A stretch of DNA of 64,000 bases, taken from NCBI RefSeq assembly GCF_041296385.1, contig NW_027184078.1, positions 186,001 to 250,000 on the forward strand, given 5' to 3'. This DNA is from Aphelocoma coerulescens. Taxonomy: Eukaryota; Chordata; Aves; Passeriformes; Corvidae. Below, one piece after another: positions 21,340 through 32,100 of this stretch. Within the stretch, counting starts at the first letter, position 1, and each line of letters opens with the position of its first letter. The notes beneath the pieces were generated by a model. It worked only from the letters and a program-made list of their open reading frames with translations, did no database searches and was not told the DNA's origin. A program made the position numbers and the translations under genes.

Positions 21340-21540
21340 CTCTCGCCAACACCCACGACTGCAACGTAGGAATGATGCACGGTCCCCAGTCGTGGTATAA
21401 CTGGAAACATTTATTAAAAGTCCACATAGCTTTTATTATATTTTCACTACTTGAGAACACAATCTTATAGAGCATGCACAGAAAGCAGGGCTGAAAAGCT
21501 CAAGCCCAAGGAAGGCTTATGAGCCTTCGTCCAAAACGAC
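21340..21540 (-). mobile_element. 3' LTR portion of minus-strand ERV, unit 1
   Basis: Read on the minus strand, it has a TATA-like TATAAGAT (near 21,464), AATAAA signals (near 21,411-21,416) and a GACTGGGGACCGTGCATCAT block. The last recurs in diverged form at 63,680-63,700, the 5' LTR remnant of unit 3. Finding the same block at both ends of the relic identifies it as the proviral LTR. Boundaries are approximate. Confidence 0.6.
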
Positions 21541-21544
21541 CACC

Positions 21545-21819
21545 AGGAGGCTGACGACCACCTCGTGCAGAAACCGCCCATGTGCTACAAGGCCTGACAT
21601 CATCATCACGTCATTAGAAAATATGTTGCACTATGAAGGCAAGGAAAGTATAATGTGGGCATTAAGTAAAAAAGTGTAAAAGCTAGAACTGTGTGAAGAA
21701 TGGACCAGTGAGTTTGTGGTGGAGCTATCCCCCTCACTCCCGGCGTCGAAGAAACAAATACCTGCTCTCTAGGCCTTATACTATGGAGCACTGTTTTCTT
21801 GCCTAGGTTTCAGGCATCA
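21545..21819 (+). mobile_element. LTR fragment, family B, unit 1
   Basis: This shares the AACAAATACCTGCTCTCTAG stretch and the ending TTTCAGGCATCA with the plus-strand LTR at 8350-8688. The polyadenylation signal is mutated (GAAGAAAC instead of GAATAAAC). It sits in the opposite orientation between the env end and the LTR of the minus-strand relic, so it is probably a nested insertion. Confidence 0.55.
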
Positions 21820-21845
21820 ATACAAGAAAATATACGTGCCAAACA

Positions 21846-22472
21846 TCATAGAATCATCAGAAGCGCTCTAAGCCCCACTATAGCGAAACCAACGGCATGT
21901 TTAACCCAAGGTCCAAAACGGAATCTGCCCAGCCAGGAGAACAGGCCAAAAGGATCCCATCCCTGCTTTGGCTGCTGTTCTCCAGACAGCTCCTTCAATT
22001 CCTGCATGCTTTTGGGAATGGATTCAGAATGGTCACTCAGGTTCATACAGCACATTCCAACAAAGGCTTCACACCTGTGTCCTTGGGCTAGCAACAAAAA
22101 CTCTAGTGCTGCTCTACTTTGCAATGTTGCGTGACGTACAGAGTCGACATCTGTTAACAATCCTGTTAAAGCATTACTGGTAGCGTTACTTTCCCTCGCA
22201 AGCCAACAGCCCAGTTTATCAATTGGGATCAAGGCCTGTGCCAGACCAACAGAGGCAACTAAGGAACTCAAACTTCTTTTGGCAGGATTCCAGAATTTAA
22301 CCTCAGAGTTACAATCAGGGCTGAGGGATTTAACATCACGCTTATTTTGCCTATGTCGCAGTGTCCAATTAGTTAGTGCTTCAAGATTGGGATGAAACAT
22401 GGTTAAACGACCAAAAGTAATGGACCTCACACTGCTTTTCCTGGAATGCCTTCCCATGCTCTCTTGCCACAT
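21846..22472 (-). pseudogene. ERV env transmembrane subunit, alpha/beta type, unit 1
   Basis: The 208-codon frame includes a Lys-Arg-Ser-Leu cleavage-type site (about residue 66), a helical region with Leu-Gln-Ser-Arg-Ala-Ala-Leu-Glu-Phe, and a complete CX6CC motif (Cys-Glu-Ala-Phe-Val-Gly-Met-Cys-Cys). A hydrophobic anchor lies near the end. The motif spacing and the Asn-Leu-Ser-Asp-His-Ser run after it resemble alpharetrovirus-like avian env. The surface part lies in another frame, so the whole gene is broken. Confidence 0.8.
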
Positions 22473-22935
22473 ATCAAAAATATGTTATCGGGCAGGCTTA
22501 TTGCATTGGTCCCTGTTGCGACCTGGGAGGGAGTAGTGAGATTGCACCAGGCAGAGGCATCACGGTAAATGCCAGTGCCGCTTCTATCAACTCCTGTGTT
22601 GTCTGTGTGTGGATCGTTAGCGTCATTAGCGTAAAAACACACAGGAGCTTTTATAGAGCCTAGTACATCCAGCTCTTGCGGCCGCAGTGAGAGAGCAGGG
22701 AAGTTACTTATTTTTCTCACGCCTCCATTAGCATTGCCCAAATGCCATCCCACAGACTGGCCAGCATCAGACTGCCGGGATCCCAAACACGCCCACGACG
22801 ACCTATGCTAACCTGGAGTTGTACAATCACGTCTCACTGTCTGATTGTATAACTTGTTCCATTCATCCTTTGACAAAGGAATGCCAACCAGACATGTCTG
22901 AAATGGATCACTAGCACTGGTCATTGAAATACAAA
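22427..22935 (-). pseudogene. ERV env surface subunit remnant, unit 1
   Basis: A 119-codon segment carries Phe-Leu-Ile-Cys-Gly-Lys-Arg-Ala-Trp-Glu-Gly-Ile-Pro near its end, a motif seen just before the cleavage region in alpha/beta-type env. It also has an Ala-Pro-Val-Cys-Phe stretch. It overlaps the transmembrane frame at 22427-22472 in a different phase, showing a frameshift, and stops interrupt it near 22,815. Confidence 0.7.
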
Positions 22936-23164
22936 GGGTAGATTATTGCTAAATTGCTTTGGCTAATGGCAGCCAAACATTGCTCTTGGGTTGTGGGACC
23001 CGTGCTTCATTCACAATCCTCGAGAATCCGCTGAGGATGGCAAAAAAGGCTTCACATGTTGTGCCAGAACCCATTGTAACTGATCAGCAAACTAAAATTG
23101 AGATGCCTTCAAGTCTTCATTCCTGCTGCAGCGGGTTTGATGTTCTTCCCAGGTAACCAATAGG

Positions 23165-23990
23165 GTGCTGTGGATAGAGAAACACAGCCATAACCACGTC
23201 CCCACGTTAGCAAAGGCACGGGGCCTAACCATTGTCCGCTCTGCAGACCTTTATAATAGACAGGCGGTTGAGAATCTCTTAAGCTATCATGGGAACACCT
23301 TCTTTCACTTGCTGGAAATATTTCAAATATTTAAAACAAATGTTGCTTTGCCCCAGTTGTTCTGGAGCTCTTACACCAAGGGGATCCCCCCTTTTTTGTT
23401 TAAGAAGCATTTTCGTTCAAAGGGCATGTGTGCGTTCCACAACAGCTTGACCTGTCGAGGAATGAGGTGTGCCCGATACGTGACGTATACCCCAAGAATG
23501 AAAAAAGGTTTTCACTGATTGGGAGACATGTGCTGCACCATTATCAGTTTTTGCTACCTTCAGGACTCCTAAGGTGGCAATAGCTCGCAACATGTGCTTA
23601 ATGACATCTCTTGCCTTTTCCCCTTTATGAGCACAGGAAACAAAAGATTTGGAGTAAGTGTCAGCTGAGGCATGCACATATTTTAAGGTGACAAAAGAAG
23701 AAATGTGTGTAACATCCATCTGCCAGACTTCATTGACACCTAACCCTCTCGGGATTTGTACCTACCGTGGTAAGTAAAGGTGTTAAGTGTGCACAACCAG
23801 GGCAAGAATGAACAATTTGTCTGCCTTGAGAAATGTAAGATCAAATTGTTTACTCAAAGCTTTTGCATTCTGATGATAGAATTCGTGTGACACCGTTGTC
23901 TGGGCAATTTGATTTGGAATTGTTTCCATCATCGTTAGAGTGTCTGCGACTGCACTGCCTTCCACCAGAGGCCCAGGCAAAGATGAGGGA
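23165..23990 (-). pseudogene. ERV integrase, alpha/beta type, unit 1
   Basis: On the minus strand, 23980-23783 holds the N-terminal zinc-finger region, with a His-Glu-Phe-Tyr-His-Gln-Asn-Ala stretch. The core follows at 23719-23417: Asp in Met-Asp-Val-Thr-His, Asp in Lys-Thr-Asp-Asn-Gly and Glu in Val-Val-Glu-Arg-Thr-His. There are 56 residues between the two Asp and 35 between the second Asp and the Glu, the D,D-35-E spacing. The two parts lie in separate frames and the C-terminal domain below 23,417 is interrupted, so the gene is broken. Confidence 0.85.
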
Positions 23991-24119
23991 GACCTAAGAT
24001 GCAGAACATAATGTCCTCGGCTACAGTGTAAGATGGAACCAAAAGTATGTATTCCATTATCATCTTCACAAGCTCTTAAAGCAGGTCAGGCAGTGCTTTT
24101 TGTCTCCTACCATGACTCA

Positions 24120-24560
24120 TCCCTGATAACTCTCTCCGGGGTCTGTCTCTGTTTAATGGCATGTCAAGCACCCACCACATGACTCATAGAATTACATCAG
24201 CCCATTGGGAGATGCTCTGCCCAGGGGGAGCAACCAAGCATTCCCACCTGCATATAATCTGGGCTTTGGAACAGCACAAGCAGCCCTTCCCTACTGCATT
24301 CCCAGAGGACAAGAGCTGCATAACCACCACTGGACCTTCAGAGGAGGACCAGACCTTTCGACAGGATCACCACTTCAACAGAACCACTTCAGGAGGACTG
24401 CAGCCACGGCTTCATCGGACTGCTACCACCACCCTGCCCGGCAGGGTGTCAGGTCGGATCCTGACTCTGTTATTGCCTTGTGATGTATACTACTAAAGAA
24501 CTCTTGTTCCCATTTCTCATAGAATAGCCTGAAAGCCCCTTCATTTCCAAATTATAATAA
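24120..24560 (+). mobile_element. Probable nested repeat between RNase H and integrase, unit 1
   Basis: Sequence between the RNase H and integrase pieces does not read as pol on the minus strand. It has a plus-strand character with a CTGCTACCACCACCCTGCCC and GGATCCTGACTCTGTTATTG stretch that resembles ERVL-type LTR ends. It is probably an insertion; the boundaries are not defined. Confidence 0.4.
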
Positions 24561-24780
24561 TTCAGAGCAAAGGGGCTTACATTTTCCATTCCCAGGGAGG
24601 CTCCTGCCTTCCTTAGCAGACACCTGTCTTTCAAACCAGACACAGAAAAACAACACGATCGGCATCGAAACTCATCTTACTGCGTAGACAACAGAATCTA
24701 CAAATTCTTGTTGTGCACTTGCTTTAAAAAGGAATCTTCAATATGGCTTAGAATGCCAACTACCTATAAGGAACTTGATC

Positions 24781-25120
24781 TTAGGTTGAAAGGTTCATTT
24801 GAAACAATCGCAAAGCCTCTACGGCGGCTGCTAATTCTACCAGCTGTGTTGACCCTGGCTGAAAAATCACACAATTTTCCCAATCCCCTGTGGAATTTTT
24901 CCAGGCAACCACTGCTTTCTCAGTTTTCCCAGAGCCATCGATGAAGACTCTCTTTGCTCCAGGCAGGGGTTGTGACCATGTTAGAAAACGCGGCTGCAAA
25001 GAAAGATCTTTGAAAGATTGCAAAAGTTTACTTTTCAGCAAAGAATTAACAATGTTTCCCAAAAAGTCTCTCAGGGCAGTCTCTCAAGACAATGATTCCC
25101 AGAACAGATCCTGAAAAGCG
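24781..25120 (-). pseudogene. ERV RNase H fragment, unit 1
   Basis: The frame has Val-Phe-Ile-Asp-Gly-Ser-Gly-Lys, whose Asp is the first catalytic acid, and Ser-Thr-Gln-Leu-Val-Glu-Leu-Ala-Ala-Ala, whose Glu is the second. This is the retroviral RNase H core. The frame ends soon after. The remaining part toward integrase is degraded, and a stop separates it from the RT segment. Confidence 0.8.
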
Positions 25121-25218
25121 TCTGCAGGCAAAGGAACGTGGATGTGAGAAGGATCTTCCCCACTTAGGCTCTGGCATCGTTTTCGTCCTGTGGAAACAAG
25201 TCTAACAATCATGTCAAG

Positions 25219-25630
25219 TCAAGTGCTCACTGGTTTTGAAAATGTGTGAGGTAAAAATACCCACTCTAGCACCCACAGTCGTTGTTTATCAACACACCGC
25301 TGTGCTGTTAGTGCATATGGTTGGAATTCAGCCAGGATAAGGAAAAGCCTCAGTGGTAACTCTGCTTGTCGTCTGGATACAAAGGATGTCTGAATTTTAT
25401 CTGTCACAAGTTGCAATGCTTCACGGGCTTCTGGATTGAGTTTGTGAGGACATGTTAAACCTGAGTCTCCTTTAAGTAAATTAAATAAGGGTGACAATTC
25501 CTCAGTGCAGATACCAAGGGTAGGTCTGAGCCAAAGAACAGCTCCTAATAATTTTTGCAAATCATCTAGCATTTCAATAGAGGTCCTCAGCACAATGGGC
25601 TGAGGAACAATTTTCTGTTCAAATAATAGA
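25219..25630 (-). pseudogene. ERV reverse transcriptase, thumb/connection only, unit 1
   Basis: The frame reads Leu-Gln-Lys-Leu-Leu-Gly, then Trp-Leu-Arg-Pro-Thr-Leu-Gly and Leu-Ser-Pro-Leu-Phe-Asn-Leu-Leu-Lys-Gly-Asp. This is the thumb and start of the connection in alpha/beta-type RT. Palm and fingers are missing: the sequence jumps at 25630/25631 straight into LTR-type sequence. Unit 3 keeps 525 more bases at this point. Confidence 0.85.
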
Positions 25631-25830
25631 CAAGTGCTTGTAGAACAATTCCTTCTGCAAAACTACTGTGCTTCTGCTACTTGTTCCATTTTACATCTCT
25701 CCTGCCTTGACTGAACAGTCCTTTCTTTCTAACGAAACCTCTTTGTTCTCTTATTACAACTTTTCTTTGTTTTCCTTCCCCACACACAACACATCACAAT
25801 TCACCATAGAAAAGGGGGGGATCCCCCAAT
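25631..25830 (-). mobile_element. 5' LTR remnant of minus-strand ERV, unit 1
   Basis: This is sequence after the RT deletion junction. In unit 3 the same sequence (from 63,881) is continuous with a block that matches the proviral LTR, so by position it is the outer part of the 5' LTR. No terminus was identified. Confidence 0.5.
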
Positions 25831-26222
25831 CCTCACTCAAAAACCCCCTCGGTGAGCCCCCCAATTCCAACACCAATTTCCCCCGGGGACTCCCAATCTC
25901 CCCACAACCTCCCCATCTCAGAGGGGGTCCCTGACCCCTCCAATGTCCCCCCCCAGGCCCCGCTTGGGAGGGGCTTCTCCTCTTCCTCAAGGGGACAGCG
26001 CTGGTCTGAGGGGAGCACAGGGCAATGCTGGGGAACTCCGAACCATAAAACCACCTCAAAAAACCCCCTTTTCACCTCAAATCACCCCCATTTCTGCCAC
26101 ACCCAGGGGGTCTTCTTCTATTCCTCCCCCTCCTCCTTCATGGGTGTGGGAGGGACACAGTGGGGACTGGGCTCTGCCCAAAACCCAAGCCTCCCCCAAA
26201 ACCCCACATACTCCCCTATCTC
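25831..26222. other. C-rich spacer, unit 1
   Basis: Low-complexity C-rich sequence lies between the ERV remnant and the solo LTR. Open frames are Pro/Ser-rich and not conserved in length between units, so no gene is supported. Confidence 0.5.
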
Positions 26223-26227
26223 CCCCC

Positions 26228-26877
26228 TGTACTGGTTTGGCCAAATTTAGAAATATATCCTCTGAGAGAAGGCACAACCACCCCTCCCCCACCAGGTTCA
26301 GGAAAAAAAATAAATTTTCCTCGAAGGAAAGTGCAGAAGATAAAACTATTTATTTAACGAACACATGGGAAAGGAAAATGAGGTTAAATGGTAAAATCTC
26401 TCACTGTGGAGGAAAAACCTGGGAAAGCGTTAGAGTCCCCCCTTTGGTCTCCTCGGAGCTGGGGCTTGGCCCAGGGCCAGGCCCTCTGTGCCCGGTGGAA
26501 AGTCCTCCCGATGTGCTCTGAGGTTGAAAGCAGGCCAGTAGCAAAGGGAGAAAATCCGGAATTCCAGAGAAGGAAAAGCAAAGTCCAACTCTCAGTCTCT
26601 CTCTGGAGAACCAGAAACTGAAACAACTGGCCAAAAGCTGACTGGAACACAGCAAGCCGGGTGCTTCCTCGCTCCCCTGCCGCGGCTGGGGAAAAAATAA
26701 AAACCTCCTGTCTTTATGTGACCTTGAACAAGCTGCAAACTGCTTTGAGAAAGTTTTGCTCAGTTTTTTCTTCTTCCCTCTCTCAGGCTCAGTTTAGAGG
26801 CATAGAAAGGCACAAAAAATTAATTTCTGGGCATAGACAGCGATATGGGATACACATCATAACGTCACCCCAAGACA
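26228..26877 (-). mobile_element. Solo LTR, family A, unit 1
   Basis: The 650-bp element starts TGTACTGG and ends CCAAGACA, flanked by CCCCC on both sides (26223-26227 and 26878-26882). In this C-rich context that could be a target duplication or chance. On the minus strand it starts TGTCTTGGGGTGACG. It has no internal region. Confidence 0.75.
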
Positions 26878-27059
26878 CCCCCAGTCCCCCTTTTCCCCCC
26901 AATCCATATTTGCTCCTTTCTCCCACTTTTTGGCCTCAAGGAGCCCCTTTTGCACCTCTAATCCTGCTCCCAAGCCCACACATTCTTTGCACCCCAAATT
27001 TCCCCTTCTCACAACAGAAATCTCCCATTCACACCCCAAATTCCTCCCAAAACCCCCAA

Positions 27060-27560
27060 ATCCCCTCAATGCCCCGCCCCTCCCTCGCCCCGGCCCCTCC
27101 CGTCCACCGAATTCTCCCAAATCCTGCTCTTCCCCCCCCAAAGCACCCCGCACCCCCCCTTCTCCCTTCTCCCCTAACCCGACCTCCCCCTCACATCCCC
27201 TCCCCACCCCTCCAACCCCCCCAGGCTGCCCCACAACCACCCCGATCCCCCCCGACCCTGCCCGGGCCCTGCCGCCAGCTGACCGCGCCTCTTCCGCTGC
27301 CTAGCGCCGCCTACCGGGGGGGAGGACCCGCGTCCCGCTGCCTTGCCAGGCGACACCGCCTGCCCGGCCGCGCTCCCTCACGGAGCACCCCCGCTGCAGC
27401 CACGCCACGCCACAGCCACACTGGCAACTCCAGCGGCGTCTCCGTGTCCCTCCCGCATCCCCCGGCCTCGCTGCCCTTGGGCACGCACCTTCCTCTTCTG
27501 CCTCATCTCCGACACGAGAGCCCTGCTCAGCCCAGCCGGCTTTCTGCCTTCTCACTTCTA
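27060..27560. promoter_or_regulatory. CpG-dense island upstream of MROH copy 2
   Basis: Sequence here is GC-rich with many CpG dinucleotides, including GCCCCGCCCC (Sp1/KLF-type) near 27,070 and a CCGCCTACCGGGGGGGAGG segment, unlike the CpG-poor surroundings. It lies about 1.5-2 kb before the first coding exon at 29,102. It could be a promoter for the gene through an untranslated first exon, or for something divergent. No equivalent lies upstream of copy 1 in the window. Confidence 0.45.
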
Positions 27561-27769
27561 CTGAAATCCCTTTGCAGAAATAAAACTCCTACGATTTTCC
27601 ATCTCCCCACTGTACTCTGTTTCCTCCCATCAGTTCTTGCCAAGAGGCAGTTCCCTTCCGTGGGAAGCAAGGTGATAGGAATGGGGCACGGCTTTGGATT
27701 CTCCAGGTCAGGGTCAGTGGTGTGGGCCGCCAGAGCCAACAGCGCACAAGCGAAGCCTCTGCGTGCTGG

Positions 27770-28734
27770 CACCAGCCGAGAACTGCATGGGGAGAGCAGC
27801 TGGACTTCCAGGAGCACACGATTGGACACGGAGATTTCCAGCGGGGTGGGAAAGGCAGCACAGGAGCTGATAACTGGGGCAGGAACAAACTCTGAGGGGA
27901 GTGGGCAAACACAAGGAACCACCCAAAGCAATGGTGCAAGGACTTGCTGTGGCCATGGCAGTGTGAAGGAAAAATCCAGTGTGACATTGCAGAGTCCCTC
28001 TGGGAGAAATCCCAAGGCCACAGATTTGAACTGCTGGGACTGGAGCAAATTCACAGCAGCGGCTCCAGTGACTCCACGCATCCCAACTTGAGTCCCCACA
28101 GCCCCCATTCACACAGTCCCACCAGGTTTCCTCACTGCATCAACCCCAGGTTTGCCATGGCAGAGTCTCAGATGTCTTGTTCCACAAAGCCATTTATTCA
28201 TGGTGCAGTAACACAGTGCGAGCTGCTGCATCTGAGCAGGACCCCGAACATAGGACAGCTGGGCTCATGTCATTTGTCCTGCCATTATCTCTTTTCCCCT
28301 CAATTTTCCCGACCTTTTTTTCCCCTACCTTTCCTACCATTATGTCCCCACATTTTTCTTGCTCTTTCCTCCCCTCACGTTTCCCACCATTTTTTCCTCT
28401 CCCATTTCCCACCCTTTTGTCCCCTCATGTTTGCCATTTTTTACCTCACATTTCCAGACCTTTTTCCCCTCAGGTTTCATGCCCTTTTCCTCTCCCATTT
28501 TCCACTATTTTCTCCCCTCCTGATCCAGCCCTCTTCTCCCATCATATTTACCGCACACAAGTCTCGCTTTTCCTCTTGATGCATCCACTGATGCTGGGTG
28601 TCTCTGGGCCCATCCCCCTCACTGTCATCACAGGCCTTGCTCTCCTTTGTTGCCAATAAGCTTTGGCAGCTCAGGGCTCTTGCTTTCTTACATTGCTGGT
28701 TTTAGTCAATTTTTCTTAATTCAACCTGTGGCTT
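27770..28734 (+). repeat. Arm A: inverted repeat arm with minisatellite, end of unit 1
   Basis: This is the reverse-complement counterpart of arm B. A GAGCTGATAACTGGGGCAGG block comes first, then the reversed AATAAA block (near 28,195), then a C/T-rich degenerate tandem array (about 28,260-28,560). It leads into the start of unit 2 and resembles the diverged relic at 8689-9235. Frames across it are not genes. Confidence 0.7.
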
Positions 28735-29101
28735 TTCACTTTTTTGCCTGCAGTTCTCCTCTCCATCCCGCTGCAGGGGAAAGGGGAGGGGGAGTGCGAG
28801 AAGGGAGCAGCACGTGATTTGGAGTGTTTCAGTGGGAGCACCATAGTGGGGGAACTGGGGTGTCACAAAGGGCCCCCTGTGACCCGCCACCTGCCCCTAG
28901 CAACGGCTCCCAGGGTTTGTTGACGTGGAACCAGCTCCCAGCCTGCAGTGTCCGGCAGGACAGCGACGGGACAGGACGGGAGCACGCAGCTGGCGAGAAG
29001 CCCGCTGGTTTTTGCTCACGTCTTGCCCTGCAGCAGGGAGTAAGATATTAAACCAAACCTTCCCCCTTTCCTGTGATCATCTCATTTCTCTATTCAGTAG
29101 A

Positions 29102-32100
29102 ATGGAGAAGAGACCCCCAAGACGGCCCAGGGTGGCCTGGGGGGAGAACGGGGCTCCTCAGGAGAGCAGCTCTGCAGCGGAGCCCGCCGAGGTGACCAAG
29201 GTGCAGCCATTGCGGCCCAGTGAGTGAGGGGCTCTGTGGGACTGGGCAGGGCTGGGATCAGGTTTCCCCGGCCCAGGGGCAGCGGGGATCACAGGGGTGG
29301 GAGTGATGCCGGAGTGCTGGGGCTGCTCGGGGCAGGACACCAGCCCCGGCACAGCCTGTGCCGAGGAGGGGGAGAGCAGAGGGACCCCAGCTGCTGCTCT
29401 GGGGCGTGGGCAGCGAGGGTCAGTGGCTGGCAAGAGGCAGTGGTGCTGTGGGATGCTGGACGTGTCCTGCCCCTCTGCCAGAGCGCTCCTCAGCCCGGGG
29501 CACTGGGCTTTGCCCCGCCGTGCTCCAGCAGGGCAGCTCCTCTGCTGGGCATCCTCTAGTCGGGAGCTGCCCGGGAAGGCAGTGCCAAGGGAGCGGGCAC
29601 AGCATGGGCAGAGGGCAGATCTCCTTCCTCTGCTCTCTGCTATTGATGCACCCTCTGCAGTTTCCTTTCTCTCCCCCTCCGTTAGAGGCCTTATCCGCAC
29701 AGAAAGCCATGGACTTCATCCAGGCCTTCGTCCTCAGCCCCAAACAGGTACCCACAGCCTGCTGAATGGCAGCTGTGCCTGCACAGGGCTGCTGGCTCTG
29801 CAGAGCAGCTGCTCCCACAGGGCACTGCACCGCAAGGGCTCTGGTCCCGCTGGCTGGGTGTTCTCACTTCACGCTGCCCCGTTGTCTCTGGTCCCCAGCT
29901 CCAAGACAAGGATCTGAAGCTCAAGTTCCTTGACAGCATCTGCACATTCTGCAGAGCTGCCAAGGATTCTGGCTTCTCCAAGGACCGGGATGAATTCTTC
30001 CACAAATACAAGCTGGGAGAGAAGATCGAGGTGAGGGGGTTCCCGGCGCTCTGGGGAAGGGAGCAAGGAGCCCCAGCAGCCTGTGAGGGCAGTGCTTGGG
30101 CAGGGCAAGGCTCTGGTGGCTCTGGGTGCTGGCAGCTGCCAGGTTGCAGCCCAGCTGTGCTCTGCAGGTGCTGCTGCAATTGGAGCCCAAGAACGAGATT
30201 TGCACGGAGGTGCGGCGGCTGGCCATGCTCGCTATTGCTGGACTGAGGTACCGGCCCATCACACCTGCAGAGCCCTGCCCAGCACTCCGTGCCCACCTGC
30301 TCATCCCTCCTGCAAGCCCAGCCCCAGTGCTGCAGGAGACCTTGAGGCGCTGCTCCCAGCACCAGTGTCCAGCTGGGCCCCTCTCTCTTTGCAGCACGCT
30401 GGGGACGGTGCTGGAGAGCAGAAGAAAACTCTTAAGACTCTGCTTCAACAGCATCTTTTTCCTTCCTCCAAGCGGGAAAATGCGCAGCCGGGAAGCGTCT
30501 CTCTATGCTCAGGTAAGTGCTGAGTGAACTGGCAGAACCTCCAGTCTGTCCAGGCTGCTCCCGACCACCCCGTGCTGCCTAAGGACCAAAGATCCAAGGC
30601 AGGCCACGGTCTCAGCTTCGCTTTCCTCCCCTCATCCCTATTACCGCCGGCCTAAGCCCTAGGGTATATCTCCGTGTCGCACAGGCACAGGGAGGAGGAG
30701 GAGAGAAGATCTGGCAGACAGGAATTGTGCAGCAAGATTGATTGATTTAATTATTTTAAAGCTCTTTTATAGACTTTTTTCTTCATAGTCTAATTGGACA
30801 AGGATCAGCCACCCCTTGGGGGTGATTGGCTAAAATCCTAAAACCTCCATTGTCAAAATATTTTCCTACTATACTATAAACAAGACTTTTCAAGGCTGCA
30901 GCAGTTTGGTTGTTTACATAGCTCTGCTACCTCTTCTGTGAGAGAGAAAAGTCTCTCACGGACTTAGAAACTAGCAACAAAATCCTTGCTCGCAGCAGTT
31001 TTGGATCCACACATCCCTTCATGCCTTGCCAGGCTCCAGCCACATCCTGCAATGCCGGCTGCTCTGCCCCCAGCACACGGCCTGCTCCTGTGTCCCTCCC
31101 CTCACACTGGCACTTCAGATCAGTCTCAGAGCTCCTGAGGGAGCAGCAGAATCACGGCCACTGCTCTCTGTCATCCTTGCAGACCCTGCATGCCATGGAC
31201 ACCATGCTGGAGGTGATGGTGTTCAGCTCTCCTGCCTCCAAAACCAGCAAGATGCTTCAGGACATCTTGGAGGTCTGGCCTGTGCACAGAGTGGGGGGTG
31301 AAAAGAATGTTCCTCCCTCAGGAGGGGAAGGAGCCCGGGCTTGTGTCCAGTCTTGTCCTGGCTCCTGCCAAATGAACCCTGTCCCAGCCAGAACCAGGAC
31401 ATTCCCCCAGTGCCGTGCAGGCAAGAGCGCGCTGCGGGGAGGGTGCCCAGCTGGCCTGGGGAAGCAGAGGCTGGCCCCAGGCGCTGCTGGAGCACAAGGA
31501 GCAGAGGGCAGCCCCTGCCTTCCTTGCTGCCCACCAGCTTTGCCTGGGGCCTTTGTGCCAGGCCTGCCAGGGCCCCCAGGGACAGGATCCCCCCTGCAGG
31601 CTTTGCCTGAGGGCACAGGAAGTCTGGAGGGACGGCGCAAGTGTCTCTCATGGGCACGGCCCTGCCACTGCTGCTGCTGGAGTGGGCGTCTGCTCACGGG
31701 GCTCACCTGCAGCTTCTCTCTTCCCAGGTTCTGCTGGACTACTGCCTTTATGACACAGTGGCTGTGCAGGAGAGGGTCATGGGCAGGGTCAGGCTGCTGA
31801 GCCATTTGCTGGCCGACTCTTCCACTGTGCAGGTAAGGACCGGCCACCCTCCAGCCAGGCCATCTCCCCATCCCTGTGCCCTGGCACAGCCACAACTGCA
31901 AGGTGCCTGCAAGGCCTCAGCTGCCCACCCTCAGACCTTCTGCTCTTCTGCCTGCCTCCCCCAGGCTTGCCAAACTGAGGACGGCGGTGCTGCCAGCAGC
32001 CAGGTCCAGATCCCAGTCCTCGGGAAGCTGCTGGGCCATCTGTTTTTCAAGTTATTCAGGAAAGAAGAAACCAGCTGGATGGCACTGGATATTCTCTGCT

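Larger units (their letters stand above)
9916..28734 (+). repeat. Tandem array unit 1 (about 18.8 kb)
   Basis: From 9,916 the sequence matches that starting at about 28,735 and again at about 47,591 almost base for base, with a spacing of 18,819 then 18,856 bp at the start of the gene. The unit contains the MROH gene, the MROH scar, arm B, the G/C-switch block, the minus-strand ERV, a solo LTR, a CpG island and arm A. Offsets drift only by small indels: the CA repeat, the minisatellite and a 20-bp duplication. Confidence 0.95.

Noticed and set aside
24161..24496. A 111-codon plus-strand frame between RNase H and integrase.
   Set aside because: The sequence looks like LTR-type repeat, and the frame has no domain.
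26661..28091. A 476-codon plus-strand open frame running from the solo LTR through the CpG island into arm A.
   Set aside because: It crosses unrelated repeats and low-complexity C-rich sequence. A 20-bp tandem duplication in unit 2 (near 45,886-45,906) shifts and splits it. No domain is recognisable, so it is chance.
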